Position numbers and translations under genes: made by a program
Shown here: one piece after another, positions 25,848 to 35,041 of the stretch
How positions within the stretch are numbered: the first letter of the stretch is position 1
Layout of the letters: every line of letters begins with the position of its first letter
Assembly: GCF_002289565.1 (NCBI RefSeq)
Contig: NZ_NTFY01000017.1
Location: 62,001 to 126,000 of the forward strand
Direction: 5' to 3'
Source of the DNA: Rhodopirellula sp. SM50
Lineage (GTDB): Bacteria; Planctomycetota; Planctomycetia; Pirellulales; Pirellulaceae
Length of the DNA stretch: 64,000 nt
Notes under the pieces: model-generated
Told to the model about the DNA's origin: nothing
Databases searched by the model: none
The model's input: only the letters and a program-made list of their open reading frames with translations

Positions 25848-26708
25848 TTACAGCAACAACGTCAGGATGTTCGTCATGCGATCTTGTTCGAAAAACGGGA
25901 TCGCGACACCTTTACAAGGGGATCCACCGCGGAAGGGACGCCCGGAGTAAACGATGTCGGGATCCTCGCTGATCGTGGCGACACCGGACGTGTAGGCCAG
26001 GCCGGGAAGACTGCCTTCCAACGGCACGGTCTGGTCGACCTCGTACATCAGCGATTGTTCCAGGCGTTGAGACGCGCACGATTCCAACAGCAAGTGGTCC
26101 TCGGCGCACCGCCAGACCTCGTACCCGCGAGCGATCGGAGCGGAGTCGGAGCTGATCAGAACGGCCGTCGCCAGAAAGTCTTCGCCGAAGACCGGAATGC
26201 CGATCGCGACTTGCAACGATTCGGCGGACGCACCGGCGGCACGCAGGAAACCGGGATGACTGGGAAGGTTGTCGTGGATGATAAAGCTGAGATTGCGCCA
26301 AACCTGTCCGGGCAATCCCATGCCCTTTTCGAAACGCACGAACGAGCTGACGTTTTGGAATCGGTCCAGCGGGCCGTAATAGCCCTGCGTGAGGTTCAGG
26401 TCATCAAATTCTCCGATCGGCTGCCAGACCTCCATCACCCCGACGGTCTCGTCGCTGGCGTTGCCGACCCAAACGATCACCGAGGCGATCGCTTCGGAGC
26501 GATAGATGGGAACGCACATCGCGACCGCGTCTGCTTCGCCCTCGACGGACTGTTTGATCGTGGGCAGTCCCGTCTCGAGCGAAGCGGCGATCGCGCGATC
26601 GGCGACCGGGATCGAGCAACTCGGTGGCGAACCGCTGTCGTCGATTTCCAACACGATCATGCTGGTCAAGAACGAATGATTGGATGTGGCTGTGATCATA
26701 GTGTTCAT
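25848..26708 (-). CDS. GAF-like domain protein of the nitrate operon
   Basis: A 286-residue soluble protein. The middle shows a GAF signature: FEKGMGLPGQVWRNLSFIIH, then SHPGFLRAAGASAESLQVAI and GIPVFGEDFLATAVLIS, as in sensor GAF domains. The first 100 residues (SIPVADRAIAASLETGLPTI; CVPIYRSEAIASVIVWVG) could be a second, diverged GAF. No output domain (HTH, kinase, ANTAR) is visible. Position between the transporter ATPase (12 nt) and the DmsBC-like fusion (15 nt) suggests a sensor or a redox or assembly partner for nitrate uptake and reduction. ATG 26708 and 26699 are both possible starts. Confidence 0.65.
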   Translation of the reverse strand: MNTMITATSNHSFLTSMIVLEIDDSGSPPSCSIPVADRAIAASLETGLPTIKQSVEGEADAVAMCVPIYRSEAIASVIVWVGNASDETVGVMEVWQPIGEFDDLNLTQGYYGPLDRFQNVSSFVRFEKGMGLPGQVWRNLSFIIHDNLPSHPGFLRAAGASAESLQVAIGIPVFGEDFLATAVLISSDSAPIARGYEVWRCAEDHLLLESCASQRLEQSLMYEVDQTVPLEGSLPGLAYTSGVATISEDPDIVYSGRPFRGGSPCKGVAIPFFEQDRMTNILTLLL

Positions 26709-26720
26709 ACGGGTTCGCGA

Positions 26721-27572
26721 TTAAGCGCCGACCGCTTGGGGCTCCTGTTCGGCTTGTTGTTTTGCTTCCAACGCTTCCGCATCGGCTTTCAACTTCTTGT
26801 GGTCTTGGTCCTCGAGGAACTGAATCATGTCGCCCCGCAAGTCGTAGTACTGGGGATGATCGAGGACTTCGGCGCGGACTCGTGGTCTGTCAAACGGCAT
26901 TTCAAATACCTTGCCGACGCGTGCCCGCGGACCGTTGGTCATCATCACGACCCTGTCGCTCATGAACAGCGCTTCGTCGACATCGTGCGTGATCATCAAC
27001 GTGGTGACTTTGTCGCGGACGAGGATCTCCAGCAGGATTTCTTGCAGTTCCATCCGGGTGAGCGAGTCGAGCATGCCGAACGGTTCGTCCAGCAGCAACA
27101 TCTTCGGTTTCAAGGCAAACGCCCGCGCGATCCCGACACGTTGCTGCATGCCCTGGCTGAGTGCCGAGGCTCGTGTGTGAAGGCTGTTGCCGAGGCCGAC
27201 CAGGGTCAGGTAGTAGCCGGCAATGTCATGTCGTTGGGCTTTGGTGCCGTGCGGATAAACCTGGTTGACGCCCAGCAGCACGTTCTCCATGGCCGTCATC
27301 CATGGCATCAGGCAGGGCGATTGAAAGACCACGCCACGGTCCGGACCCGGCCCTTCGATTTCGTGGCCGTCGATGACGATGCCGCCGTCGGTGATCGGGT
27401 TGAGTCCGGCGGTCATGGTCAACACGGTGCTTTTGCCGCACCCGGAATGGCCGAGCAGACAGATGTACTCGCCCTTCGCCATGTTCAAGTTGAATTCTTC
27501 GACAATGACCGCGGGCCCGTTGGGCGTGTCGTAGGTCTTGCCGAGACGAAACATTTCTACATAACCGGCCAT
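26721..27572 (-). CDS. Nitrate-type ABC transporter ATPase (second copy)
   Basis: A 283-residue ABC ATPase that powers nitrate (or a related anion) import. Walker A is GHSGCGKST, the signature is [16 protein letters not shown], Walker B is [13 protein letters not shown], and the switch His is in [12 protein letters not shown]. The [10 protein letters not shown] stretch places it in the NrtD/SsuB/TauB group. The C-terminus is a Gln/Glu/Lys-rich helix ([20 protein letters not shown]) of unknown use. A repeat-bearing gap separates it from the first ATPase gene; both probably serve one permease as a heterodimer. Confidence 0.9.
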   Translation of the reverse strand: MAGYVEMFRLGKTYDTPNGPAVIVEEFNLNMAKGEYICLLGHSGCGKSTVLTMTAGLNPITDGGIVIDGHEIEGPGPDRGVVFQSPCLMPWMTAMENVLLGVNQVYPHGTKAQRHDIAGYYLTLVGLGNSLHTRASALSQGMQQRVGIARAFALKPKMLLLDEPFGMLDSLTRMELQEILLEILVRDKVTTLMITHDVDEALFMSDRVVMMTNGPRARVGKVFEMPFDRPRVRAEVLDHPQYYDLRGDMIQFLEDQDHKKLKADAEALEAKQQAEQEPQAVGA

Positions 27573-27680
27573 GGATCCGCCTTCGTTGAGCTTGATGTTG
27601 TCTGTGTTGGTGTGTGGAAGGAGTCAAGCCGGTTCGGGGCCGGATGACAGGCGGGAAACCTTTCCCGCGGGTGTCCGCCC

Positions 27681-27812
27681 AATGCCACTTACTTTGGCAC
27701 GACAGGCGTTAGCGGCACGGCGCGAGCCGTCCGGTTTGACCGTGAAAGACCGGAGGGCTCGCGCCCTGCCGCTAACAAAAGTTCCCCGTTTGGCGTCAAA
27801 GTAAGTGGCATT
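27681..27812. repeat. Palindromic dispersed repeat (TTAGCGGC family), copy 1
   Basis: AATGCCACTTACTTTG (27681-27696) pairs with 27797-27812 as the outer arms; inside, GTTAGCGGCACGGCGCGAGC is inverted against GGCTCGCGCCCTGCCGCTAAC. The same core occurs near 40990, 52160 and 60840. It lies inside the nitrate operon between two ATPase genes, where its hairpin could affect mRNA stability or gene dosage. Confidence 0.8.
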
Positions 27813-27818
27813 AATGGA

Positions 27819-28751
27819 TTAACCGGCCCGCCCGCGCGGGACTCGCAGACTTCGCGGTTGCAGTTCGGGTAATTCGATGGGCGACGCTTCGGACGCCAAC
27901 GCTTCGTCGTCACGCGACTTTTGTCGCACCGCGACCAGGTAATTGGTGACCGCGTTTCGCAAACCCTTGAAGGTCTCGTTGTGGTTCAACGCGGTCTTGT
28001 CTCTGGGACGTTCCAGTTCCACGGAAAAAGCCGGGCCGAGCGATGCGTTGGGTCCCGGGTTCAGCGGGACGATCCGATCGGCCAACAAGATCGCTTCGTC
28101 GACGTCGTTGGTGATCAGCAAGCAGGTCTGCCGTTCTTCTTCCCAGATCTTGAGGATCTCCTCCTGCAGCACGCTACGGGTCAGGGCATCGAGAGCGGAC
28201 AGCGGTTCATCGAGCAGCAGGACGTTGGGTTTCATCGCCAGGGTTCGTGCCAACGACACCCGTTGACGCATCCCACCGGACAACTCGTGTGGTCGACGAT
28301 GCACGGCGTGTGACAAGCCGACCATTTCAATGAATTTTTCGACATGGTCGCGTCGTTCACCGCGTGACCAATGCTTGAAAACTCGATCGACCGACAGGGC
28401 GATGTTGCCGCGAACGGTCAGCCAGGGCAGCAGCGAGTAGTTTTGGAACACGATGCCGCGCTCTTGGCTCGGCCCCTTGATGACTTCGTTGTCCATCACG
28501 ATCTCGCCACTGTCCGGCATCTCCAGCCCGGCCAGCAACTTGGTCAACGTTGTTTTTCCACTGCCGGAGAAACCGACGATCGCCAGGAACTCGCCCTTGC
28601 GCAGATTCAGATTGATGTTGCTGAGTACTTCGTTGCGAGTGACACCACTCCCATACCCTTTGCTGACCGACCGCATGGAAATCAACGGCTCGGGCGGCGC
28701 GGGTCTGGCAATCGCTTTGGATCGGGGCCGATCAAGAACTGCGACGCTCAT
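27819..28751 (-). CDS. nrtD: Nitrate-type ABC transporter ATPase
   Basis: A 310-residue ABC ATPase with Walker A GFSGSGKTT, signature LSGGMRQRVSLARTLA, Walker B VLLLDEPLSALDA and a switch motif where Asn replaces His (LLITNDVDEAIL). LPWLTVRGNI fits the NrtC/NrtD group; it lacks the fused NrtA-like domain of classic cyanobacterial NrtC. An extra 60-residue C-terminal tail (LAVRQKSRDDEALASEASPI) is unusual. The missing switch His suggests that hydrolysis is carried mainly by the partner ATPase, an inference. It lies 41 nt after the permease. Confidence 0.9.
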   Translation of the reverse strand: MSVAVLDRPRSKAIARPAPPEPLISMRSVSKGYGSGVTRNEVLSNINLNLRKGEFLAIVGFSGSGKTTLTKLLAGLEMPDSGEIVMDNEVIKGPSQERGIVFQNYSLLPWLTVRGNIALSVDRVFKHWSRGERRDHVEKFIEMVGLSHAVHRRPHELSGGMRQRVSLARTLAMKPNVLLLDEPLSALDALTRSVLQEEILKIWEEERQTCLLITNDVDEAILLADRIVPLNPGPNASLGPAFSVELERPRDKTALNHNETFKGLRNAVTNYLVAVRQKSRDDEALASEASPIELPELQPRSLRVPRGRAG

Positions 28752-28792
28752 CGTTTTTCTGGGGGTGTGAGGATTCGTGAGAAAAGAATGGA

Positions 28793-29908
28793 TTAGGCGG
28801 CTTGCGGGTCACCGAAGCTGACCAGATTCCGCATGAAGATCATGATTCGATCGAGTAACAATCCGATCAGACCGATGATGATCACGCTGAACGCGATGCG
28901 GGCGTAGGTCTGGCTGCTACCGTTTTGAAACTCGTCCCAGACGAACTTGCCCAAGCCGGGGTTTTGGGCCAGCATGTCGGCGGCGATCAGCACCATCCAA
29001 CCGACACCCAAGCTGATCCGCAGTCCCGCGAACATCAGCGGCAAACTGGCCGGCAGAATGATCTTGAACAGTTGTTGGCTCCAGGAGAGTTTCAGCACGC
29101 GAGCCACGTTCATGTAATCCTTGTCGACGCTTGCCACGCCGAGTGTGGTGTTGACCAGCGTCGGCCACAAGGAACACAGCGAGACCGTGATCGCAGAGAT
29201 CAGAAACGCTTTATCGAAAAAGTTTTCGCCGGGTTTGGTGCCGGAGTAGGCCCAGACGATGATCAGGAAAGCCAGTGGCAACCAAGCCAGCGGGCTAACC
29301 GGTTTGAAGATTTGGATGAAGGGCGTCAGTGCCGCGTTGCACCAGGGGCTCATCCCACAGAGCACGCCGATCGGGACGGCGATCAACGTCGCGATGGCGA
29401 ATCCGACGAAGACGGTTTTCAAACTGGTGATGATCTGGTCGACGAACGTGGGGGCACTCGACGGCCGATAGTTCGCCGCTTGAACCGCTTTCTTCTTCAG
29501 CACCAAGGCGTTGGCCAGCAGCGTTTCTTTTCGCTCGCCGGTTGCCGATTCGGCCTGCTTGGTCACCGCGTTGGCTTGGGCGAGCAACGTGACCGCCTGT
29601 ATCGTTTTTTCCTGTTTGACCTTCAGGTCCTCGGCACGCTGGGCCGAATGCATCGCGAACAGTTCTTTGCCGGCCGTCCAGGTATCGGTCGGGCTGGGCA
29701 GTTGCATGCTGTCGGTGACTACCGTGCGTGCGGCAGCCGACCACAACAGCAGGAACACGACGACGGCCGCGACGGGCAGGACCACGAATTTCGCGATCCC
29801 TTTGAGTTGTTCTTTGACGTCTTCGCCGGCGAGCAGTCTGACGAACGGTTCCAGCGCGGGAAGCCCCGCGACGTCACAGAACTTCAGTGCGTTTCCTCTC
29901 CAATTCAT
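28793..29908 (-). CDS. nrtB: Nitrate-type ABC transporter permease
   Basis: A 371-residue inner-membrane permease. I start at ATG 29908 (MNWRGNALKF); the frame is open upstream but encodes no plausible leader. An N-terminal helix (FVVLPVAAVVVFLLLW) is followed by a 100-residue insert with a helical region rich in Ala, Lys and Glu (KVKQEKTIQAVTLLAQANAV), then about five helices of the BPD_transp_1 domain with the loop VARVLKLSWSQQLFKIILPA that contacts the ATPases. The insert makes it longer than usual NrtB (about 275). The role is nitrate translocation across the membrane. Confidence 0.9.
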   Translation of the reverse strand: MNWRGNALKFCDVAGLPALEPFVRLLAGEDVKEQLKGIAKFVVLPVAAVVVFLLLWSAAARTVVTDSMQLPSPTDTWTAGKELFAMHSAQRAEDLKVKQEKTIQAVTLLAQANAVTKQAESATGERKETLLANALVLKKKAVQAANYRPSSAPTFVDQIITSLKTVFVGFAIATLIAVPIGVLCGMSPWCNAALTPFIQIFKPVSPLAWLPLAFLIIVWAYSGTKPGENFFDKAFLISAITVSLCSLWPTLVNTTLGVASVDKDYMNVARVLKLSWSQQLFKIILPASLPLMFAGLRISLGVGWMVLIAADMLAQNPGLGKFVWDEFQNGSSQTYARIAFSVIIIGLIGLLLDRIMIFMRNLVSFGDPQAA

Positions 29909-30126
29909 ACGATTCGCTACAAGGTGGTTGGGGATAGGAGTGTGGGACGGTTTCTGCGTTCGGGATCCACGGCCGGGTCGGACGTCTGGCACCGGACCGA
30001 GACGTCCGACCCGAATGGCCGCTTCCCGAACATGCAACGGCGAGGCGGTCACCGCGGCATGCACATTTCAAGAGCTTGGCCGGCGCGACCGACGTCCGTG
30101 CAACGTCGATCGCGCCGAAGGGTGAT

Positions 30127-31656
30127 TCACTGCTTCGCCAGCGATTCGGGATCTTTATTGCCGATCTCAAATCCGTTGACGTAGCCCACCGGGTCTTTGG
30201 CGTCGTATCGGGTGCCATCGATGAACTCCGTCGTCGCAGCTCGGTAGCCGTCGTAGTCCTCTGCGGGAAAGTCGTCGGCCGACGCTTTGCCCTCGGCGAC
30301 CAACATCGCCGCGGCCTTGCGATAGATTTCCGGTTTGTAGATCTCCTTGGCCGTTTCCGCGTACCAACTCGCGGGCTTGCCTTCGGTGATCTGGCCCCAG
30401 CGACGCATCTGCGTCAAGAACCAGATGCAGTCGCTGTAGTGCGGGTAACTGGCGTAGTATTTAAAGAAGACGTTGAAGTCGGGCATCGGGCGGACGTCGG
30501 TTTCCTGGAAAACAAACGTGCCGGTCATGCTGTTGTCGATCACATCTTCGTCCGCTCCGACGTAATCTTTCCCCGACAGAATCTTGGCGGCTTCTTGGCG
30601 GTTGACCAACACGCCGTTCTCATCGGTTGCGTCGAGCCATTTGCCGGCGCGGATCAAAGCCTTGATCACCGCGAGGTGCGTGTTGGGGTGTTTTTCGTCC
30701 CACTCTTTGGTCACCCCGAACACTTTCTCGGGGTTGTTCTTCCAAATGTCATAGTTCGTGGTGACGGGAACACCGATGCCTTTGACGACGGCTTGTTGAT
30801 TCCACGGTTCGCCGACGCAGTAACCGAGGATCGTCCCGGCTTCCAGCGTTGCGGGCATCTGGGGCGGCGGGGTGACCGACAGCAACACGTCGGCGTCGAC
30901 GGTCCCTTGGATGTTCTCTTCGGTGTACATCCCCGGATGAATGCCCGCGGCGGCCAGCCAATATCGAATTTCGTAGTTGTGCGTGCTGACGGGGAAAACC
31001 ATCCCCATGTTGAAGTCCTTGCCCTCTTGCTTGTACGAATCAACGATCGGTTTGAGCGAGGTCGCGGCAATCGGATGCGGCGGGGTATCCGATTTCAGTG
31101 CCGGATCATTCTCCTGCATCTGTTCCCAGATTTCGTTGCTGACGGTGATCCCGTTGCCGTTGTAATCCAGGCTGTAGGCGGTGATGACGTGAGCTTGGGT
31201 GCCGAACCCGATGGTTGCACCGATCGGCTGGCCGGCCAGCATGTGGGCACCGTCGAGTTGGCCGTCGATCACTCGGTCCAGCAAAACTTTCCAGTTCGAT
31301 TGAGCTTCGATTTCGACGTTCAGGCCTTCTTCTTCGAAGTAGCCCTTCTCTTTCGCAATCACCAAGGGGGCGCAGTCGGTCAGTTTAATGAAGCCGAATT
31401 TTAGGTTCGGTTTTTCGACGTCCAGGATTTCCATCACCGCGGCGCCGGCTTCGGTGTCGTCGCCTGTGGTGGTTTCGAGTTTCGCCGCGGCGGCTTCTAA
31501 ATCTTCTAACGAGATGTCGGAATCAGAACAGCCGACCAGCAGGGTGCTGATCGAAATTAGCGCGCAAGAGATCAACGCTGTCGAGGACAGACGCCGCAAA
31601 AGTTGAGCGGGAACGATTTGCAAAGGCACTTGGATAAACTCCCAGTGGACAATCAT
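30127..31656 (-). CDS. nrtA: Nitrate-binding lipoprotein of the ABC transporter
   Basis: A 509-residue solute-binding protein of the NrtA family. The N-terminus has a lipobox ending at Cys43 (STLLVGC), so it is a lipoprotein at the outer face of the inner membrane. NrtA-type features are [20 protein letters not shown], then [33 protein letters not shown] and [20 protein letters not shown]. It is the first gene of the operon. The upstream region has a GG-N10-GC promoter-like site and a long hairpin. Bicarbonate (CmpA) or other anions are alternatives; the nasA-nirA context favours nitrate. Confidence 0.92.
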   Translation of the reverse strand: MIVHWEFIQVPLQIVPAQLLRRLSSTALISCALISISTLLVGCSDSDISLEDLEAAAAKLETTTGDDTEAGAAVMEILDVEKPNLKFGFIKLTDCAPLVIAKEKGYFEEEGLNVEIEAQSNWKVLLDRVIDGQLDGAHMLAGQPIGATIGFGTQAHVITAYSLDYNGNGITVSNEIWEQMQENDPALKSDTPPHPIAATSLKPIVDSYKQEGKDFNMGMVFPVSTHNYEIRYWLAAAGIHPGMYTEENIQGTVDADVLLSVTPPPQMPATLEAGTILGYCVGEPWNQQAVVKGIGVPVTTNYDIWKNNPEKVFGVTKEWDEKHPNTHLAVIKALIRAGKWLDATDENGVLVNRQEAAKILSGKDYVGADEDVIDNSMTGTFVFQETDVRPMPDFNVFFKYYASYPHYSDCIWFLTQMRRWGQITEGKPASWYAETAKEIYKPEIYRKAAAMLVAEGKASADDFPAEDYDGYRAATTEFIDGTRYDAKDPVGYVNGFEIGNKDPESLAKQ

Positions 31657-31708
31657 GGAAAAGGTGTGGCATTTTCCGATTCAGCCGCGTTTGGCATCGA
31701 TGGGATGA

Positions 31709-31740
31709 ATCAGAGACACAGGACCCCTGTGTCGTCTGAT
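31709..31740 (-). promoter_or_regulatory. Leader hairpin upstream of nrtA
   Basis: ATCAGA-GACACAGG (31709-31722) pairs with CCTGTGTC-G-TCTGAT (31726-31740), a 14-bp stem with one bulged base and an ACC loop. If transcription starts near 31740 it would form the 5' end of the nitrate operon mRNA. No T run follows, so it is more likely a stabilising or protein-binding structure than a terminator. Confidence 0.5.
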
Positions 31741-31751
31741 GGGGTGGGCGA

Positions 31752-31767
31752 GGCACGCCACGTGCCA
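31752..31767 (-). promoter_or_regulatory. Possible sigma-54 promoter for the nitrate operon
   Basis: On the minus strand TGGCACGTGGCGTGCC has GG and GC separated by exactly 10 bases, as sigma-54 promoters need, and the -24 part (TGGCACG) matches consensus; the -12 part (GTGCC) is weaker than TTGCA. Initiation would fall about 85 nt before nrtA. The site is also nearly palindromic, so it could be a protein-binding site instead. Confidence 0.35.
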
Positions 31768-32231
31768 AAGCCGATGTCAAGATCAGCGGGGGCCGACAAC
31801 GTGAGGGAGGTGCGACACAGTCGCCAAGCAAGGCGGGACGATTCACCATAAAGCCAATCGGCGTGAATTCACTTGACAGGGGGTCGTGGTCGTGATCTGC
31901 ACCCATTGCGAGCAGCTTTGTGAAGCCCCTGCCCAAGAAGCGTGCGAGGGGAGTGCTGCTCGTTCCTGCTCGATCGGCACGCGACTTTAACGATTGTTGT
32001 GTCTGTTCACGGTTCGGAAAATTCTTCACCAATCGACGTCATCGATGAGACGATAAGGCACGACATGACGCTCGGATTCGCCGGAGCCGACGCGGATGTT
32101 CACCTGGATGGATTGAACCCAATTGCGACAGGCGGTTGCACGGTTGGATTTGATCAATCAGGGAGCTTGCCATTTCATTCATTGTCACCTTCACGGTGAC
32201 TTACCGTTCCGTAAGGAAGGAGTCCTACGTG

Positions 32232-33932
32232 ATGCCTCCACATCAACATGCTCGCCGGCGCACCCTCGCGTTGGCACTACTTGCCGGCTTGACCGCCACC
32301 CCGTCGGTTTTCGCCGAAACACCACACGGACTCGTCGAAACGGTCGTGTTGGACGCGACCGACACGCCGCAAGGCAACGTCCAATTGGTGGCCGAGACGC
32401 AGTACGGCAACATCCCCTACATCGCTTTTCAGGATCAGCCCGCGCCGCTGGTGGATGCCCCCCAAGCGGCCCCGCCAGAGCCCGTTGCGATCGACGAGCC
32501 GGATCCCGCGGCGACGGTTGATGCCGCGTCGATGGCCGCGCCCGTCGTGACGAGTTGCAATTGCTGCACCACGCCGTGTTGCACCAAGGCCAAGAAAGCC
32601 GCCGCGACCGCAGCGATGAAAAGTGCCTATGCGGGTGTGTTCTACGCCAATAACTTTAGCTATCTCAACGACCCCTGCTACGACGGTCCTTCGTTCTTTG
32701 GCGATTCGCTCAAGGGCATGATGGGCGGCAAGTTGGACATCGGTGGTGAAGCGCGGATGCGTTACCACAACGAGAACAATCACCGCGGCCTGGGGCTGAC
32801 CGGAGTCGACGATTCGTTCTTCCTGACCCGCTATCGCATGTTCGCGAATCTGCGCATCAACGAATACTTCCGTGCCTACGGCGAGTATCTGTATGCGGAT
32901 TCGGGCGGCGAGACATTCAACAACCGACCGATCGAAGAGAATCGCGGTGAAATCCAGAACCTGTTCTTGGACACCAAGCTGACCGATTCGTTAAATCTGC
33001 GACTGGGACGGCAAGAATTGCTGTTCGGCGACCAGCGGTTGATTTCACCGTTGGATTGGGCGAACACGCGACGCTCGTTCCAGGGGGTTCGCGGAACGTA
33101 CAAGGGCGAAGCCTGGACCGTGGACGGGTTCTTCGTCAATCCGCTCAATCGCAATGCCGCCAACGAAAGCAAGATCGACGACGCCAACGAAGACGTCGAC
33201 TTCTACGGCGTCTACGCCAGCAACAGCGGGACCGCTCTGGGAACCGTTGACGCGTACTATCTCGGTTTGAGCAATGACGTTGCTGATTTCGACTACCACA
33301 CGCTCGGATCACGCGTCGTAGGGGCGTCTGACGCCGGCGTGCTTTATGCCATGGAAGGTGGGGTTCAGTTCGGTTCCAACAGCCCCGGGTATGGGGACCA
33401 CAGCGCCGGGTTCTTTACCGGCGGCTTGGGCAAGAAGTTGAGCGTTTGCACCGCGTGCGGCGAGTGGAAACCGACGGTATGGTTCTGGTACGATTGGGCT
33501 TCCGGTGGCGATGACGTCCCGGCCGCTCGCGGTGATGACAGTTTCGATCACTTGTTTCCGTTGGCTCACAAGTACAACGGTCTGATGGACTTGTTCGGTC
33601 GCCGTAACCTCCATGACATCAATGCCCAGTTCATCACGCCGCTTCTGGGCGATCGGGTCAGCTTGCTGTTGTGGTACCACCACTTCTTCTTGGACCAGGC
33701 CACGACGCCCTATGGTGTGACGATGGCTCCCTTCAACCCGGCCAATGCCGCCGGCGACAGGGAATTGGGGCAGGAAATCGATATGGTCGTGACCTGTGCG
33801 ATCAACCCGCGGACCAACGTCCAAATCGGATACTCGCACTTCCGTGCCGGCGATTATTACGACACGACTCCGGGTGTTCCGACCAACGCCGACGCCGACT
33901 TCTTCTGGACTCAGTTCCAGTGGCGGTTCTAA
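32232..33932 (+). CDS. Outer-membrane beta-barrel channel (alginate-export/porin-like)
   Basis: A 566-residue secreted barrel protein. ATG 32232 has a good AAGGAG site and gives a signal peptide (LALALLAGLTATPSVFA). Residues about 110-135 contain a Cys group (SCNCCTTPCCTKAKK). The rest alternates polar and hydrophobic residues in barrel fashion (EARMRYHNENNHRG, FRAYGEYLYADSGG, LRLGRQELLFGDQRLISPLD, RSFQGVRGTY) and ends in Phe (TQFQWRF), the outer-membrane insertion signal. The pattern is that of alginate-export-type porins. Divergent from the nrtA operon, it probably lets nitrate or another solute through the outer membrane; the solute is inferred. Confidence 0.82.
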   Translation: MPPHQHARRRTLALALLAGLTATPSVFAETPHGLVETVVLDATDTPQGNVQLVAETQYGNIPYIAFQDQPAPLVDAPQAAPPEPVAIDEPDPAATVDAASMAAPVVTSCNCCTTPCCTKAKKAAATAAMKSAYAGVFYANNFSYLNDPCYDGPSFFGDSLKGMMGGKLDIGGEARMRYHNENNHRGLGLTGVDDSFFLTRYRMFANLRINEYFRAYGEYLYADSGGETFNNRPIEENRGEIQNLFLDTKLTDSLNLRLGRQELLFGDQRLISPLDWANTRRSFQGVRGTYKGEAWTVDGFFVNPLNRNAANESKIDDANEDVDFYGVYASNSGTALGTVDAYYLGLSNDVADFDYHTLGSRVVGASDAGVLYAMEGGVQFGSNSPGYGDHSAGFFTGGLGKKLSVCTACGEWKPTVWFWYDWASGGDDVPAARGDDSFDHLFPLAHKYNGLMDLFGRRNLHDINAQFITPLLGDRVSLLLWYHHFFLDQATTPYGVTMAPFNPANAAGDRELGQEIDMVVTCAINPRTNVQIGYSHFRAGDYYDTTPGVPTNADADFFWTQFQWRF

Positions 33933-33950
33933 GCCGAGGCTGGGGATAAA

Positions 33951-34441
33951 ATCGCAGTGGGGTAAGCATCCTGCTTGCCATCCTCGCCGGCTCCGCCGGC
34001 GAACCTGCGATGTGGTCGCTTCCGGCCTAATCTGCTCCCAGGCGGGAGCGCGATCGGGATGTCACGCGGTGCGTGACGTAAGGCAAGCTGGAAGCTTACC
34101 CCACTTTTCTTCAACGAGATCGCAGTGGGGTAAGCATCCTGCTTGCCATTCTCGCCGGCTCTGCCGGCGAGCCTGCGATGTAGTCGCTTCCGGCCCGATC
34201 TGCTCCCAGGCGGGAACGCGATCGGGGTGTCACGCAGTGCGTGACGTAAGGCAAGCTGGAAGCTTACCCCACTTTTCTTCAACGAGATCGCAGTGGGGTA
34301 AGCATCCTGCTTGCCATCCTGGCCGGCTCCGCCGGCGAGCCTGCGATGTGTTGCTTCTGGCCTAATCTGCTCCCAGGCGGGAGCGTGATTGGGATGTCAC
34401 GCGGTGCGTGACGTAAGGCAAGCTGGAAGCTTACCCCACTC
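33951..34441. repeat. Three tandem 168-bp palindromic units
   Basis: Units start at 33951, 34119 and 34287 with a period of 168 bp and few differences. Each begins GTGGGGTAAGCATCCTGCTT and ends GGAAGCTTACCCCAC, so each unit can fold on itself; inside are GCCGGCTCCGCCGGCG and CACGCGGTGCGTGACG. A partial relative follows (34449-34515), and one diverged single unit is at 42301-42430. No coding potential beyond chance open frames. Confidence 0.92.
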
Positions 34442-34519
34442 TTTTCATCTCGTTGCCAGGCGGAGCCTGGGAACGAGTGGGGTGTTGCGGAATCGACAGG
34501 CTGGAAGCCTATCCCACCT

Positions 34520-34954
34520 TTATCCGGCCGCCGCCGTCGGCGCATCACTTTCATGTGCGGCGTCCAGCATCACGTTGCTGAGCGTGACGTAGGTGATCGT
34601 CCAGGCCTGCTTGACCTCGTCGGTAAAGGCCTCGGCAAGCCCTTGCTGGAGCGTCCAGAGCAACGCTTCGCCGACCGTCTGGTAGCTTTCATCGGGGACA
34701 CCGTACTTCACGTGCCGCCGCCCCAGTTCTTGGACCGCAGGCAGGATGTCTTCCAATTTGGTCAGAGACGTGACGGCCAAATTTAATGTCGCCATCAGCT
34801 TCTTGCCCTGCTCTTTCATGTCACCCTTGAAGAGCGGTTTCAGGGACGGGTCGAGCTCAAACAGACGGCCATAAAACAGTTCTGCGGCTTGCTCGGAAAT
34901 CGGTTTTACCTTTTCCCAAGAAGACTGAACCAAATCGATTTGCTGAGGAGTCAT
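34520..34954 (-). CDS. Single-domain globin (Vitreoscilla/Ngb type)
   Basis: A 144-residue haem protein with the bacterial single-domain globin pattern: LVQSSWEKVKPISEQAAELF at the A-B helices, FYGRLFELDPSLKPLFKGDM, and ELGRRHVKYGV containing the proximal His (F8). VGEALLWTLQQGL closes the core, followed by a short acidic/Ala tail. No reductase domain is attached, unlike flavohaemoglobin. Next to nitrate and nitrite reduction genes, a role in nitric oxide removal or oxygen binding is likely but inferred. Confidence 0.9.
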   Translation of the reverse strand: MTPQQIDLVQSSWEKVKPISEQAAELFYGRLFELDPSLKPLFKGDMKEQGKKLMATLNLAVTSLTKLEDILPAVQELGRRHVKYGVPDESYQTVGEALLWTLQQGLAEAFTDEVKQAWTITYVTLSNVMLDAAHESDAPTAAAG

Positions 34955-35041
34955 ACGTCGTTCACTTGTGGTTACGAGTCAAAAAAAGACGGGGGGATGC
35001 ATCCGTGCGATAGATTCAAGGAAGGTTCGGTTGGGTGGCGA

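Larger units (their letters stand above)
31657..32231. other. Divergent control region of nitrate operon and porin
   Basis: No gene is supported in these 575 bases. The left part holds a promoter-like site and leader hairpin for the nrtA side. The right part should hold the promoter of the outer-membrane channel gene, which has AAGGAG about 10 nt before its start. Confidence 0.55.

Noticed and set aside
25227-27647. Plus-strand open frame of 806 codons
   Set aside because: It is antisense to four clear genes of the nitrate operon and has no domain; long antisense frames are expected at this GC content.
33929-34554. Open frames on both strands across the tandem repeats
   Set aside because: They follow the 168-bp repeat (168 is divisible by 3, keeping frames open) and match no protein.
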